From: Luzula sylvatica
Taxonomy: Eukaryota; Streptophyta; Magnoliopsida; Poales; Juncaceae
Reading direction: 5' to 3'
Assembly: GCA_946800325.1 (NCBI GenBank)
Contig: OX326956.1
Coordinates: 76,085,087 to 76,149,086 of the forward strand
Length of the DNA: 64,000 nucleotides
In this document: piece after piece, positions 22,430-33,418 of the stretch
Layout of the letters: the number at the start of each line of letters is the position of its first letter
Position numbering within the stretch: position 1 is the first letter of the stretch
Made by a program: the position numbers and the translations under genes
Notes under the pieces: generated by a model
Database searches by the model: none
What the model was told of the DNA's origin: nothing
Seen by the model: only the letters and a program-made list of their open reading frames with translations

Positions 22430-22900
22430 TACGACCCGATTGAAAGAAAGGTTGTGGCGAGTCGAGATGTCCTTGTGAATGAGAAGAGCGCATGGGACTG
22501 GAATAAGAAGTGTGAGATGGAGGATGAGGATGCGGAGTCAGACGAGTCCGAGAAAGAAGAATCCTCAGCTATTGTACCGACTAGCCCCGCAATACCTGAT
22601 GAAGAAGACGAGCCGAAACAGACACGCACAAGGAGCCTACAAGAGTTGTACGATGCAACCAGTGAGGTACATCTTATTTGTCTTTTGGCAGATTCGGAGA
22701 ATATTTCCTTTGAAGAAGCTGTGAGGAACAAGAAATGGCAAGCCGCGATGGATGAAGAGATTGGGGCTATCGAGAAAAACAAGACGTGGGACTTGGTCGA
22801 ATTATCAAAAGGATGCATGCCCATAGGAGTCAAGCGGGTGTACAAGAAAAAGAAAAAATTTCAAGACGATGATCGGGATGATGAAGAGGCTTGTGCTTAA
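22430..22900 (+). pseudogene. Copia pol remnant: integrase C-terminal linker and first codons of RT
   Basis: Resumes the polyprotein frame (YDPIERKVVASRDVLVNE). An acidic linker and the beginning of the RVT_2 domain follow (NKKWQAAMDEEI, NKTWDLVELSKG, RVYKK). At about 22848-22862, in the A-rich run AAGAAAAAGAAAAAAT, the family's RT and RNase H regions are missing. In another frame the tail reads FKTMIGMMKRLVLKGG, a typical end of copia pol. An internal deletion of well over 1 kb, with microhomology in the A run, therefore joined the two parts out of frame. The stop used by the original frame is at 22898-22900. Confidence 0.85.
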
Positions 22901-22910
22901 GGGAGGAATT
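22899..22910 (+). other. Copia polypurine tract
   Basis: AAGGGAGGAATT directly before the 3' LTR (22911), the priming site for plus-strand synthesis. Confidence 0.8.
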
Positions 22911-23261
22911 TGTTGATAAGCCCAAACCCAAAATAATAAATCAAGTTTAATTAGCCCATATAAGTTTAGGAAAAGTTATTTTAAGGAAAGTAATTTAGGA
23001 AATTATTATAGGGCAAGATTTATTATAGGAAAGTAATTTAGGAAATAAATTTTAAGACAAGGTTTAATTCCTTGTAATGCAAGTTTATGGAGCCTATAAA
23101 TAGGCCTTAGATGTTTAGGGATTAATAACATTGAAAAGATATCAAATATCAATTAGAAAAAGAGAGAAAGACTTGTAAGAGACTATTAGAATTATAAGAG
23201 AGAGTTTTGTTTATTAGAAATTCCTATTAGAAATCCATATTCGAATCCCGTATTACCAACA
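22911..23261 (+). repeat. Copia 3' LTR
   Basis: 351 bp, ends TG...CA, followed by target duplication GAATT at 23262-23266. Confidence 0.95.
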
Positions 23262-23266
23262 GAATT

Positions 23267-23961
23267 CTGAGTTGAACCTCTTTGAGCAAGTTACTTCCTC
23301 TGACATCTTCTATGGTAAGTATTCTTGCAAAATGTTTGATAAGTTGAGTTAAATACTCAAAGTTGCACATCTCTTCAGGAAGCCTTCTCACTACAATCTT
23401 CTTTTCTTCGTATTTGTTGTTGAATTTTTTTGCAAAATCTGGTTGTAATATCGATGAATTCATGTGTACTGTGGTTGTGTATGTGTTTCCAATTTGCCCT
23501 CCTCTCGCTTGTTTGCCTCTCCAGCAATGCCTTGCAACATGCCCTAATTTATGGCATGTAAAGCACTTCACTGGTTGCTTGCAATCTTTCTTCAAATGCT
23601 CACTACTTTCACAGCGAAAACACAATTTCTTCTCATTGGGTGACGATCTCTTCTTGCGCTTAACCTCGATCCACTCTCCTTCGTCAGCAGATTGGTTATG
23701 GGGCAAGAGCTGAGCAACATTCTCGACGGCCTGAGCATATGTTCTGGTTGAACTTGTGCCTCTGCGGTGCTCTTTGGTTCCCATCCTCTGCGGTGCTCTT
23801 TCTCGACGGCCTCCTTCCACGGTGCCTCTGCGGCCTCCTTCTACGGTTCCCATCTCATCAGACTTGGTCCGAAACTTCGGCTCGTCGATCTGAATCCCTT
23901 CGCGAGCTGCGCGATCCCTACCCGACTCCTCGCTGGTGCTCAGTCCGCCTTTCCTACCCAT
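23267..23961 (-). pseudogene. LINE-A ORF1, 5' third with two zinc knuckles
   Basis: Read leftward from ATG at 23961, after an 86-base leader. A basic, Gly/Arg-rich N-terminus contains a short internal repeat (GTVEGGRR). It is followed by [10 protein letters not shown] and two CCHC knuckles, [14 protein letters not shown] and [14 protein letters not shown], which bind nucleic acid. Residues after the knuckles ([12 protein letters not shown]) lead to the copia insertion point. The frame continues at 15174 on the other side of the insert. Unlike its AT-rich surroundings, the N-terminal part is GC-rich. Confidence 0.88.
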
Positions 23962-24047
23962 TTCCCACTATGAATGGAGTGTTAAGTAAAGTAATCGTGT
24001 TTATATGTTTGAAAATTTTGGGTGAGTTGCAGGACAAATAGGGCCCG

Positions 24048-24059
24048 TATTATTTCTTG
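24048..24059. repeat. Target-site duplication of LINE-A, 5' side
   Basis: TATTATTTCTTG, identical to 9898-9909. Confidence 0.93.
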
Positions 24060-25342
24060 TAATTGCTATGTTAAGTATGATCTAAAGAATGGGATGGTGA
24101 AATATAGGGGGGAAGTAAAATTTCCCTTGTTGTAAAGTTACTAAAGTTTGATACCGAATTTTAGCATGACTAGATGCATAGATTGCATGTCTAAAATTGG
24201 TCGATAGTGATATTGGACCTGAAATAATTTTACTCGTTACAGAAAAATTCATTTAAAATGACTAATTTGCTTTTATTAAAAAGATCGTTTGTATTTTGAA
24301 AAGTTGACTATTATGAATCAAATGAAGATTTAAATTATACATAACTGGAATGTAATCTATGTATTTAGTTTATTGAAAAATCACATAATTTAATTGGATC
24401 ATTTCTTAAGTTTAATCATTAAAATGCACACAACTAAAAAAAAATTAAAACTGCCAAAAAGACTATAAAAAAATATGGCCTTTGACTATCAATTCCATGA
24501 TTTTCCATTACTCACAATATTAACGCAACATTGCATTAAAAGTAACAAAATAAAATATTTTCTCATGATAATAAAAAGACATATACCCAAATCAAAAAAA
24601 TATCATATATCATACGATCGGGCCAGTCCCACTAATGATATGGATTTGACATATTTAAAGGTCCATCAAAATTCAAAGCTCAAACTTTTTTATGTATATA
24701 ATATTGGAAATGAATATCAATATCATTTTAATGAATTAAAGAGCAATGGAGATGTATATTAATACCACTTTGATTAAAGCCTGAAGGCCGGCCCAAATAC
24801 AAAAAAAAGTTGAAAGAAATTGTTTGTTGCTAAAGAAATTAAGGCCTCAAGTTAAGTTAAGTAGATCCTAATTTGGAGAAATATATACAATTATATTATG
24901 CTATTAGTATAACTAATTGGACTTGAAATATTCAAATTATCTTAAATTAGCTCATGCACTAATTAATGTCAAGTTATGAAGTATGAAGTTAGCATGCCAT
25001 ATGTTTAGGTGCACTATAAGTATACGTTTAGAAATTTTGAATTAGAATATAAACTACCGTATCAATCAGTTTAGGAATAATTGAATTTCTTTATACATGT
25101 TGTATGTATTTCATGGTAATTTAATAGATTTAAAATTTAAACCTCGTCCTTTTTGTTATTGTAGTTGGTACCTATTTTTTTTATTGAAACTTTTATTCTT
25201 GATTTTGTTTAAATCTATCTAATATTAATTTTGTATTTGGAAGATATTAATCTCTCTGACTATTTTTAGTTAAAATTTTGCTACTAGTACTTTCCATTCA
25301 GAAATTGGTATAATAACTTCATTGATATTTTTTTTATGGGGG
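24060..25342. other. AT-rich intergenic DNA
   Basis: No gene or complete element recognised. Confidence 0.5.
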
Positions 25343-25463
25343 TCTATTTCAATTTGATGATAATTTTACATATATATAAGAAAATAAATTATAAAACACG
25401 AATTCTATTTCAATTTGATGATAATTTTACATATATATAAGAAAATAAATTATAAAACACAAA
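25343..25463. repeat. 61-bp tandem duplication
   Basis: Two nearly identical copies, 25343-25403 and 25404-25463, beginning TCTATTTCAATTTGATGATA. Confidence 0.9.
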
Positions 25464-25649
25464 TTATCTTAAATTTAGTTGTAAATTAGTAAATATTATA
25501 TTAAAGTATGAATCAATAATAAATATTGTATTAGTTAAATCATTAACAAAAAAAAGTTTTTAAGAAATATTGTATTAGTTTTGTATTTGAGAAATTTTTG
25601 TCATTAAATTAATATAATGTTATATTCAGTTACTCGTTAATTTTTTGTC

Positions 25650-26250
25650 AAATGCCCAGTGTTCTGGAAATCGGCCTTGGCGGCCGATTAATCGCTCCTC
25701 GATGGTCCGCCGTCGAGATAAGCCTTTGGCGTTTTGTGTTTGGCGGAATCCGCCAAGCGGCCGCCAAGGGTCCGTCAAGACCGCTAAGCCACCGCCGAGC
25801 CGATTTTTAGAAGTGTTTTTTTTTTATTTTTTAAATTGCCATCCATAGCCTAGTTGTTTGAATGTGAAGCACAAAAAATTATATATTATGAGAGGCTGTG
25901 AGATACTATTCAAAATAACGATCGTTTTCGTTATGGATTGCCAATGGATCTCCATTGACATCAAAAAAAATTATGCATCAATAATGAAAACGATCGTTTG
26001 TCAGATACTATTCAAAAAAATAAATTTGGACTAAATTTTGTCAAATTTTTAATATTATTTATATATATAAATTATTATTATTATTTGAGTTTATGTTAGT
26101 TTAGTGACGTAGTGTATTTTGTTACTTAAATTATTCAAAACTTATTAAAAAAACTGTGATTTGTAATTTTGTTTAATTAATTTAAATATTAAATATAAAA
26201 AAATAAAAATCCGCCGAGGTCCGCCGAGATTCTCGATTAATCCCGATTAA
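25650..26250. other. Possible relic of a DNA transposon with CCGCC-rich ends
   Basis: GC-rich blocks at 25660-25805 (GGCGGCCGATTAATCG, GCCGCCAAGGGTCCG) and 26209-26250 (CCGCCGAGGTCCGCCGAG, TCGATTAATCCCGATT) flank AT-rich DNA. The two edges are partly complementary, as in hAT-like non-autonomous elements. No clean termini or target duplication could be fixed. Confidence 0.3.
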
Positions 26251-27936
26251 AAAATATTAAATTACTCATAAAGAATATTCATTATATTTTGTCCATAATT
26301 ATCTAGATTCAAACATTCTAAACTTTCCAGGGACGCGTCTAGTTAAATTATTTTCAAAATACATTAGTAGGGGTACATTAATCATTGAACGAAAAGAAAA
26401 TGGAAATTAAGATATCATTTATAGTATGAATGGAGAAAATGTATTTACAAAAATATCATATTTTGAATTTGATATATATTAGGCACACACACAGAGAGAG
26501 AATATGTTTATACTCTAAAATAATATTTTTATAGTAGTTGATAGAATAATATATTTTTATATATCAATGGATATAGTTACTAAATAATTGAGAGACCACG
26601 AATCCAATTTCAAAGTTGCCTTGGACATATACATTATGAATTGGGAGAAATTGACCTAGGCACGAAGACTTATAGCGATGATTAATGATTATATTTTTTA
26701 TGGACATAGTTATTAAATTTTGGATTTGGAATCGGATCCGATATTCGATTTTGCTGTCGGGACCGGATCCGTATTCCGGATCCGAATATTTTTAAAATTC
26801 AAATATTCAAAATCAGAATCCATAACCGGAACCGGATTCGTATATTATTTTCATGATTACAGAAAAATAATAATACTAATTTATGAGGGTAATAAATAGT
26901 TATCAAAATAAATAAAGATATAAAGGTTATTTGTTACCAAAATATTAATATATTGTTTGTAAAACAACATACCTTTTTTTATGTATTTTTACAAACCCTG
27001 GTATTAGAATGTGTGATAACAAACATTATAAAATATAAACAAACAATTTTTCTTTTTGAGTTAAAAACAATTATTTATTATACTAAAAGTATTATATTAT
27101 TAATTATTATATTAAACTTGATTATCGGTTTTAAATAAAACAAATATTTTCTGCAAAAAAGAAACATAAAAATATGCAGACCTTGGTCATGACTATCGTT
27201 TTTCTTAAAAAAATATAGCGAACTAAAATATTTTAGTTTCTAGGGTAAAAAGTATTCTTTTGTCGTGGTAGGTTTGTGCACGACGGTAAATTTTCAACCA
27301 GTAATATTTTTATTAATCTGTTGTATAACTGATCGGTCAAAATTTATTTTCCAAATTAATACTAATCAACTTAATTAACTTTTTTTTTTTGTTAGCTCAT
27401 CAAGACTATTTTTTTGTGTTTCAGTGATTCCGTATATAATTTTATTTGTGCACGATAGTTAGACGGTCAAATTTTCAACCTTTTATTAATGTCATGTATA
27501 ACTGACCGGTTAAAATATATTTTTCAAAATAATACTAATCAAACCACTTAATCTTATCTTATCATCTCATCAAGATTATTTTTAGATGTCGTAAAATTGA
27601 AATGTCACATGTACGTCTAAATGAATTCTAGCTGAAAAATATACTTGTCTAACATTATTCAGTTAAAATCTATTCCCCGAAATAACCTTCTACTATTTTG
27701 ATATTTTTTTATTTATGGTATGCACTGATTCTTACTGCGCAAGATGTTTTACCAACTATCGAAACCTGCAAATTGGTCCCGAGCCATTCGTCTGAAAACA
27801 GCAAACAGAAAATTAAAACTATTATTATTATCCCCACCATCATTACCATCGATACCAAATTTATCATGTTTATTCGACAAAAGACGAAAAAGAACTTCAA
27901 AAAGCATTAATAATTTACGACCCCATCAATCGACAA
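26251..27936. other. AT-rich intergenic DNA with an imperfect direct repeat
   Basis: 27287-27420 and 27449-27575 share TTTGTGCACGA..GT, ATTTTCAACC, TGTATAACTGA.CGGT and AATACTAATCAA, an imperfect duplication with a period of about 170 bp. No gene was seen before 27937. Confidence 0.5.
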
Positions 27937-28692
27937 ATGGCAAAACCTGCATTGCCCTCGGACGACCCCTCCCCCTCGACCTCCGCATCCAGTGCCAATA
28001 CTTCCGGCGCGCCAACTCCGGTAGCAACCCCATTTGATTCGATAAAATTGATCCAACCATCTCAACGAAAACGCACGCGTTCGACCCGTTTATTCCGTAC
28101 CGTGAAATCTGCTTTCCGATCATTCCCCATCATCGCAACTCCTTCTTGTCGCATGCCCAATATGCCTCACCGGAGCATACAATCTTCACGTCAACCTTTA
28201 ATCGGAACCTTATTCGGTCACAAGCGGGGCCATCTCTCCTTCTCCGTGCAGGAATTACCTCGTTCGACTCCCATCGTTCTGATTTCGCTTTCGTCCGCGA
28301 CCCAACGATTTCTTCAGGACCTTAGCAACTCGCCAATCTTACGTCTGGCCCTCGAATGCGAGAAAACACCGCAAGGGAGACATCATCAGTCACCTTGCCG
28401 ACTCCTGGAAGAACCGGCGTGGTCTGCGGCTATAAACGGAAAAAACATAGGGCAGGCTACGAGGAGAGAGCCTACCGATGCCGATATTAAAGTCATGCAA
28501 TATCTCCACGCCACATCTGCCGGTGCAGGGGTTTTGCCGTCTGATATGAACGACCCGTCTAATGGCGAACTGACCTACATGCGGGCCCACTTCGACAGAG
28601 CTATCGGATCGAAGGACTCGGAGACGTTCTATATGACCAATCCAGAGGGGAATGGCAGCGCCGAGCTTACCATCTTCTTTGTTAGGATTTGA
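27937..28692 (+). CDS. MIZU-KUSSEI1-like (DUF617) protein
   Basis: A single-exon frame of 251 codons from ATG at 27937 to TGA at 28690-28692. A Ser/Pro-rich, low-complexity N-terminus (to about residue 45) and a basic stretch (QRKRTRSTRLFRTVKSAFRS) precede the DUF617 domain. That starts at about residue 88 (IGTLFGHKRGHLSFSVQ), includes LALECEKTPQG, AGVLPSD, GELTYMRAHFDRAIGSKDSE and ends at the C-terminus with ELTIFFVRI. Length and intron-free structure fit the family. Arabidopsis MIZ1 is needed for root hydrotropism and acts at the endoplasmic reticulum. Most family members are uncharacterised, so the role here is inferred. Two broken copies lie at 30943-31270 and 48955-49260, and this is the only intact one. 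Confidence 0.9.
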   Translation: MAKPALPSDDPSPSTSASSANTSGAPTPVATPFDSIKLIQPSQRKRTRSTRLFRTVKSAFRSFPIIATPSCRMPNMPHRSIQSSRQPLIGTLFGHKRGHLSFSVQELPRSTPIVLISLSSATQRFLQDLSNSPILRLALECEKTPQGRHHQSPCRLLEEPAWSAAINGKNIGQATRREPTDADIKVMQYLHATSAGAGVLPSDMNDPSNGELTYMRAHFDRAIGSKDSETFYMTNPEGNGSAELTIFFVRI

Positions 28693-29369
28693 TCACCGCT
28701 TGATTTTTCACCACTAATTATTATGACCTTCGTGGTTTTTGACATAGTTCTTCGATTCCGAAAAGGAGATTTTCGAAGACAATCTTAAACTATACCGGTG
28801 AAATCAATGCGGTGTCTAATGATTCGTATACGTGTGTAATTATGTAATAGTGTGGTATCTTTAATTATTTGTACTATTGTTTCGAAATGTATACGAGAAG
28901 ATAATACAAAAAAAAACGCGTCCTGCAATGAAATTGATGAGTGTTTTTAAGAATATTAGTGAAGGTGATTTGTGTTAGTATTTATTAACATTGAATTGTT
29001 TTTATTATTGAGTTGATAATATTAATTATCTCATTTTGAAGAATATTAGTGGGTTGTTTTTATGTTATGCTCGGGTGTTAAAATGATGCGAATATTGTTT
29101 AGGTAAAGAGGATGAATGGTCATAAGTAATCACATTTTTTTTTAAAAAAAATTATAAAGAGAGATTAGCATGCAGTATATAATTTTTTTTATTAAATGAG
29201 GGTTAATTGTATAGCATCATTTGATTTTATTTTTTATTAACTTAAAAAAGTGCACATTAATTTACGAAAAGAAGTTAAAACCGAAAAGATCTTAAAAAAG
29301 TGCCAGTAGGGAAGTAATAAAACCTAATTCAACAAGGGTACACAAAATCACAAAAGTAGTAAAGAATTG
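28693..29369. other. 3' flank of the MIZ1-like gene, duplicated elsewhere
   Basis: 28678-28910 resembles 49068-49260, and 29040-29290 resembles 31340-31560. These are parts of the segmental duplication described in the findings. Confidence 0.6.
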
Positions 29370-29660
29370 AAGAGAAAATCAAAATCATCCCAACGACAAA
29401 ACAGAAAGAAAATACTGAACATAAAGACAATGCGGAAACATTTTCCTGAAAGATATTATGAAAAAACAGACCTTTATAAAATTTATGAAAAGAAAACAGA
29501 ATTGGAGAGAAAAATTCATGAAAAAAAAACAGACCTTCATAAAATTTATGACAAAACAGAATTGGAAAGAAAATTCAACAAGGGTAACACATAGTGGTAC
29601 AATAATTGTTACATGAGTTTTCCTGAAAGAAAAAAAAAAGACCTTTATAAAATTTATGAA
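29370..29660 (-). pseudogene. PLAC8/PCR-like exon-3 relic
   Basis: Read leftward, an acceptor-like TTTCAG near 29620 is followed by codons E-N-S-C-N-N-Y-C and a Cys-rich remnant with a TGA. This corresponds to ENPCNDCC at the start of exon 3 of the intact gene at 31828-32759. The matching 3' flank is at 29380-29400. The former intron end (CATAAATTTTAT.AAGGTCTGTTTT on the minus strand) is repeated about three times across 29465-29670. No other exon of the gene is present here. Confidence 0.75.
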
Positions 29661-29769
29661 AAATATAATGATTAAAAAAAAATTCGCGCAAAATAAAATC
29701 ACTGCAATTTTGGATATTATAAAAAAAATCCCCCCTATTCTTAAGGAAATTAAAATTTAGTCCATGTTG

Positions 29770-29897
29770 TTATAGGGACTTATGCAATTTGAACTTATAG
29801 GGCTTTATGCAATTTGAAATTTAGGGCTTTATGCAATTTGAACTTTAGGGATTTATGCAATTTGAACTTATAGGGCTTTATGCAATTTGAACTTTCT
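29770..29897. repeat. Short tandem repeat, about 5 x 25 bp
   Basis: Unit TAGGGCTTTATGCAATTTGA with small variations, five copies. Confidence 0.9.
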
Positions 29898-30942
29898 AAG
29901 GAATAGAGGGTTTCTTTTAAAACCATTATAGTTTTTTTGTTGTTGAAATTTCGTTAAAACATGGACGTCATTTTAATTAAGGGCAATACAGCGACTTGTT
30001 AAACTTGCTCACTATAGTGTGCTTGATTGATATTAACCTATATTAATTAGGTTGTTCTGTTCAATTTTTTTATTAATATATAATTATTTATGACTGAGAT
30101 AGCACAAATTACATGGCCACTTTGTTCATGGAAGAAGCATGACATTCATTTGATGTAATCATTGTAGTTTCTTCTCAAATTCCAAAATAAGGACATTTAA
30201 TATGCCTCCTATTCGTATTTCCCGTCTTTGACGCGGATTTCGAATTTTTTTTAATGAGAATTAATTAACAACTCAATTAATATAGTAAGCGAATTCACTA
30301 TTAATTCTAACTTATCGATAAAAATACATATTAATTAAAAATTAATTTATTTTTAAATATAAATTTAATATTAATTAAATTACTAATTAACTCATTATGT
30401 TTTTTCGGAATATCCATCAGAAATTAGAAAACATGAATTGGGGAAGCAAAGTAAAATCCTCCTTCCAAAATTTTGATTGAACTTTACTAGAAGATGTTAG
30501 ATGATGACACATGTCCAAATTTTTATGAAGTACCTTCTACATATATTAGCAATCAGGCTTTTCATACACAGTGTGTGATTATAAGGAATTAACATGTAAA
30601 TATTGTGATCATGAGGACTTTAAATATATATGATTCATCTTATGCATAATGAAAAATTGAATTAAATTCATTCTCATCTTGTGATTTCAAATTGATATGG
30701 TCTCTTATGATAGAATTTTTTTGTTCATTCTTAAATAAATGAATTATTTAAGATATTAGAAGGATACTTAACAGAACAAAATGATATGTAGATTATATCA
30801 TTCTTAGAATTAAGCGTGTAGGTAATAATACATGAGTTATGTTTGTTACATAACATATTTGAAATGATACATGATATACGTTAACGCATTTAGAATGATG
30901 CATATCATGCTCACTATCAAACCATAATCAAGGAATATATTA
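29898..30942. other. AT-rich intergenic DNA; right end is a duplicated block
   Basis: No gene seen. 30840-30940 (TGAAATGATACATGATATA, GCTCACTATCAAACCATA) recurs in diverged form at 34950-35050 and 48640-48760. Confidence 0.6.
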
Positions 30943-31270
30943 TGTTTGGCCCTTGAATGTGAGAAAACACCACAAGGTAAAACATCAGTCATTTTGCCGA
31001 CTCTTGGAAGAACCGGCGTGGTCTGTTGCTATAAACGGAAAGGGCATATGGCAGACTACAAGGAGAGAGCCTACACATGTTGTTATAAAAATTATGCAAT
31101 ATTCTCACGCGACATCTACAGGTGCAGGGGTTTTGCCATCTGATATGGCGGATCCAGTTGATGGCGAACTGACCTACATGCGGGCCCACTTCAACGGATC
31201 TATTGGGTCGGAGGATACGGACATTCTATATGTCCAATCCAGAGGGGAATGGCGGAGCTAAGCTTACCGT
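30943..31270 (+). pseudogene. MIZ1-like pseudogene, 3' half only
   Basis: Starts abruptly at the codons for LALECEKTPQG and runs to the end of the DUF617 domain, clearly similar to 28348-28690. A 2-base difference just after TPQG shifts the frame, and a second small deletion near 31225 shifts it again (GELTYMRAHF is still readable). There is no N-terminal half. It lies tail to tail with the intact PLAC8 gene, mirroring the intact MIZ1/broken PLAC8 pair at 27937-29660. Confidence 0.9.
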
Positions 31271-31827
31271 CTTTGTTAGGATTTGATGGTTGTTTGATTG
31301 TTTCACCATTAATTAAGTTAGGGACTTATCTCCAATTTTTCCATGAATTGTGGGTTGTTTTTATGTTATGCTCGGATGTTCAAATGATGCAAATAAAATT
31401 ATAAAGAAAGATTAACATGCAGTATAGATTTTTTTATTAAATGAGGGTTAATTGTACGGCATCATTTGATTTGATTTTTATTAATATTTGTTCCCTGAAC
31501 AAATATTAACTTAAAAAAATGCACATTAATTTACGAAAACAAGTTAAAACCCGATAGAAAAAAAAATATCAATATATTTATTATTTTATCATTAATCACT
31601 CCTTTAAAAGGATAAACACAATCACAAAAGCTCGAATCAGAAACATTTAATTATTTATGCAAATAACAATGTATGTAGCGGGGATGAGAAAATCAAAACC
31701 ACCCCAACGACAAAACAGAAAAACAGAAACAATTTTTCCAGTTTCAAAACTATACATAAGCTCGAATCAACATAAATATCTCGCAATAAATCGCAAGCAT
31801 AATCCAAACTATGAAACGATAAGCATG
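31271..31827. other. Shared 3' flank between the MIZ1 pseudogene and the PLAC8 gene
   Basis: Non-coding. 31340-31560 and 31684-31715 match 29040-29290 and 29370-29400 respectively. Confidence 0.7.
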
Positions 31828-32759
31828 TTAATGCATAGTTTGAAGTTGGGGAGGAGAAATCACGAGATTGGGTTGATCTGAGCCGTCAGATCTGTAGCGG
31901 ATCTCTCTGCTCTCTTGACAAAGAGCACACATATGGCAACACAAATGGGTACAACAATCGTTACATGGGTTTTCCTGAAAAAAAAACACACATTTATAAA
32001 ATTTATGAAAAATTGCGCAAAAATAAAAGCGCTGCCTTTTTGTAAATTAAAACCCTTATAGTTCTCTAATTTTTATTTTTTGCAAATTTCAATAATGTAA
32101 GGATGTTATTGCAATTTTTTTTGAAATTTTCCAAAAAAAATTACAATTATAAATGATATGACAAACGTACTGGTAAATCATATTTCTCCCTTAGAGTCCT
32201 CCTATGCTTATAAGCACAACAAGCAGTGGTACAGCCTGGCATTACAACCAACAGGATGCCTCCAGTTAAAACACAAGAAACACCTGCAAGTAGGCCCCAC
32301 AATATGCAATGGGACGTACAAGACCTCTCCATTGTATCCGAACCCAATAACTCAGCATTTTTTCCGTATAGAACACACGGACAAATCGTCCCTAAACAAC
32401 CTATATAAAATAAAATAAAATAAATTAAAGAATTTTTTAGGGGAAATTCCATATAAAACTTCCATAAGCAGAAATTGCAAAAAGACCCTACATTATCATA
32501 AATTCCAAACAAGAAAAGACCCAAAATTTGCAATTTATGCATAATAGAGTTTTCTAATGAATGATATAATAGAAAGAGGAGAAATGAATAGCATACATAT
32601 CTTTGGGTCGTCGAAACAACCACAAATGCCTGAAGACCACTGATTAAGCTGTGCGCGCGAAATTGGCGGAGCTCCACTAATTGGATTAGGATCCGTTTCA
32701 GGATCCGAACCGTCTAAAGGCACGTATCTTGGAGGAACATACCCTTTTTTCTGTTCCAT
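31828..32759 (-). CDS. PLAC8-domain protein (plant cadmium resistance / cell number regulator type), 3 exons
   Basis: Exons 32759-32597, 32400-32171 and 31974-31828, with GT-AG introns and matching phases, encode 179 residues from ATG at 32759 to TAA. The N-terminal ~40 residues are Pro-rich ([11 protein letters not shown]). The family hallmark CCxxxxCPC appears as CCLGTICPC at residues 55-63, with its first Cys split by intron 1. A hydrophobic segment spans about residues 86-108. A Cys-rich C-terminal part in exon 3 ([17 protein letters not shown]) is followed by REIR, as in relatives. Such proteins sit in the plasma membrane and have been linked to Cd/Zn efflux or organ size; which applies here is unknown. 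The short third exon is easily missed. No damage was seen, and a duplicate of exon 3 lies near 29620. Confidence 0.92.
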
Positions 32760-33418
32760 TTCCTGTATAAAGGAAATATGTAAATAATAATTAGAATTAG
32801 TATCATATCAGTATGTGAATTTTGTTTCTTTTTATTTAGTTTCTTGAATTATGAATTAGAGCCCCAAATAAATGTGGAGAAATCTTTTTCTTGGTTCATT
32901 TTAGTCTAATTTCTGACCTTCTCGACAATCAGGTTGTAATTTCTATCGGTTAATTGGTTTAGAAGAAGGAAAAAAGACGAAATTATGATAACTTTTCCTT
33001 CTTTATGACAAGGATTAACCCCAATTTCAATAAGTAAGAATCGATGCGAGATTTGGGTTGATATTTACACTGAAAATAAGGCGATGGTAAAATAACCGAG
33101 ATTTTGACAAAGAAATTACCTTCTTTCGCAACTTCGATTCAATTGAGACGACTGATTGATTGCCTTCGCATTTTGTTAGAAAAGCATAAAATTGGCACGA
33201 CTGATTCGGAAATTCAGAAATTATTTTAGGCCATGGAAGGCCGTTTGGGCCTTATAAATTCAACATATTTGGACTTTGTTTTTTTTAGAAATTCATTTGT
33301 GAGAAATCAAAACAGTGTATTATTTTCTTTAAAATTTTAGTCCATACATATAATCTGGTTGAAGTGCTTTTGTTAATTTTGGATTCGATCAAATTGGACG
33401 GCGACGTCATCTATCGAA
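32760..33418. other. 5' flank of the PLAC8 gene
   Basis: No coding signal. It should contain the leftward promoter, but no TATA box was assigned. Confidence 0.4.

Larger units (their letters stand above)
15175..23261 (+). mobile_element. Ty1/copia LTR retrotransposon inside LINE-A, RT-RNase H deleted, split by a LARD
   Basis: Two 351-bp LTRs (15175-15525, 22911-23261) begin TGTTGATAAG and end ACCAACA. By eye only about three bases differ. There is a 5-bp duplication GAATT, a primer-binding site for initiator Met-tRNA at 15529-15540 and a purine tract before the 3' LTR. Gag, zinc knuckle, protease and integrase precede the internal LARD (17747-22424). After the LARD only the start of the reverse-transcriptase region remains, joined to the last codons of pol. 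The element therefore cannot transpose by itself. LTR similarity implies recent insertion. Confidence 0.95.
9910..24047 (-). mobile_element. LINE-A: full-length L1-type non-LTR retrotransposon, split by a copia element
   Basis: The minus-strand element is bounded by the 12-bp duplication TATTATTTCTTG (9898-9909, 24048-24059) and ends in a 9-base A tail at 9918-9910. It consists of 23267-24047 (5' leader of 86 bases and first third of ORF1) and 9910-15174 (rest of ORF1, ORF2, 3' end), about 6.05 kb in total, interrupted by the copia element 15175-23261. ORF1 has two CCHC knuckles. ORF2 has APE-type endonuclease, reverse transcriptase and zf-RVT domains, the plant L1 arrangement. Coding damage is light (three stops in ORF2, one frameshift in ORF1), so the insertion is moderately young but inactive. 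Confidence 0.95.

Noticed and set aside
22393..22845. 150-codon minus-strand Ser-rich frame
   Set aside because: Antisense of the acidic copia linker, a typical composition shadow.
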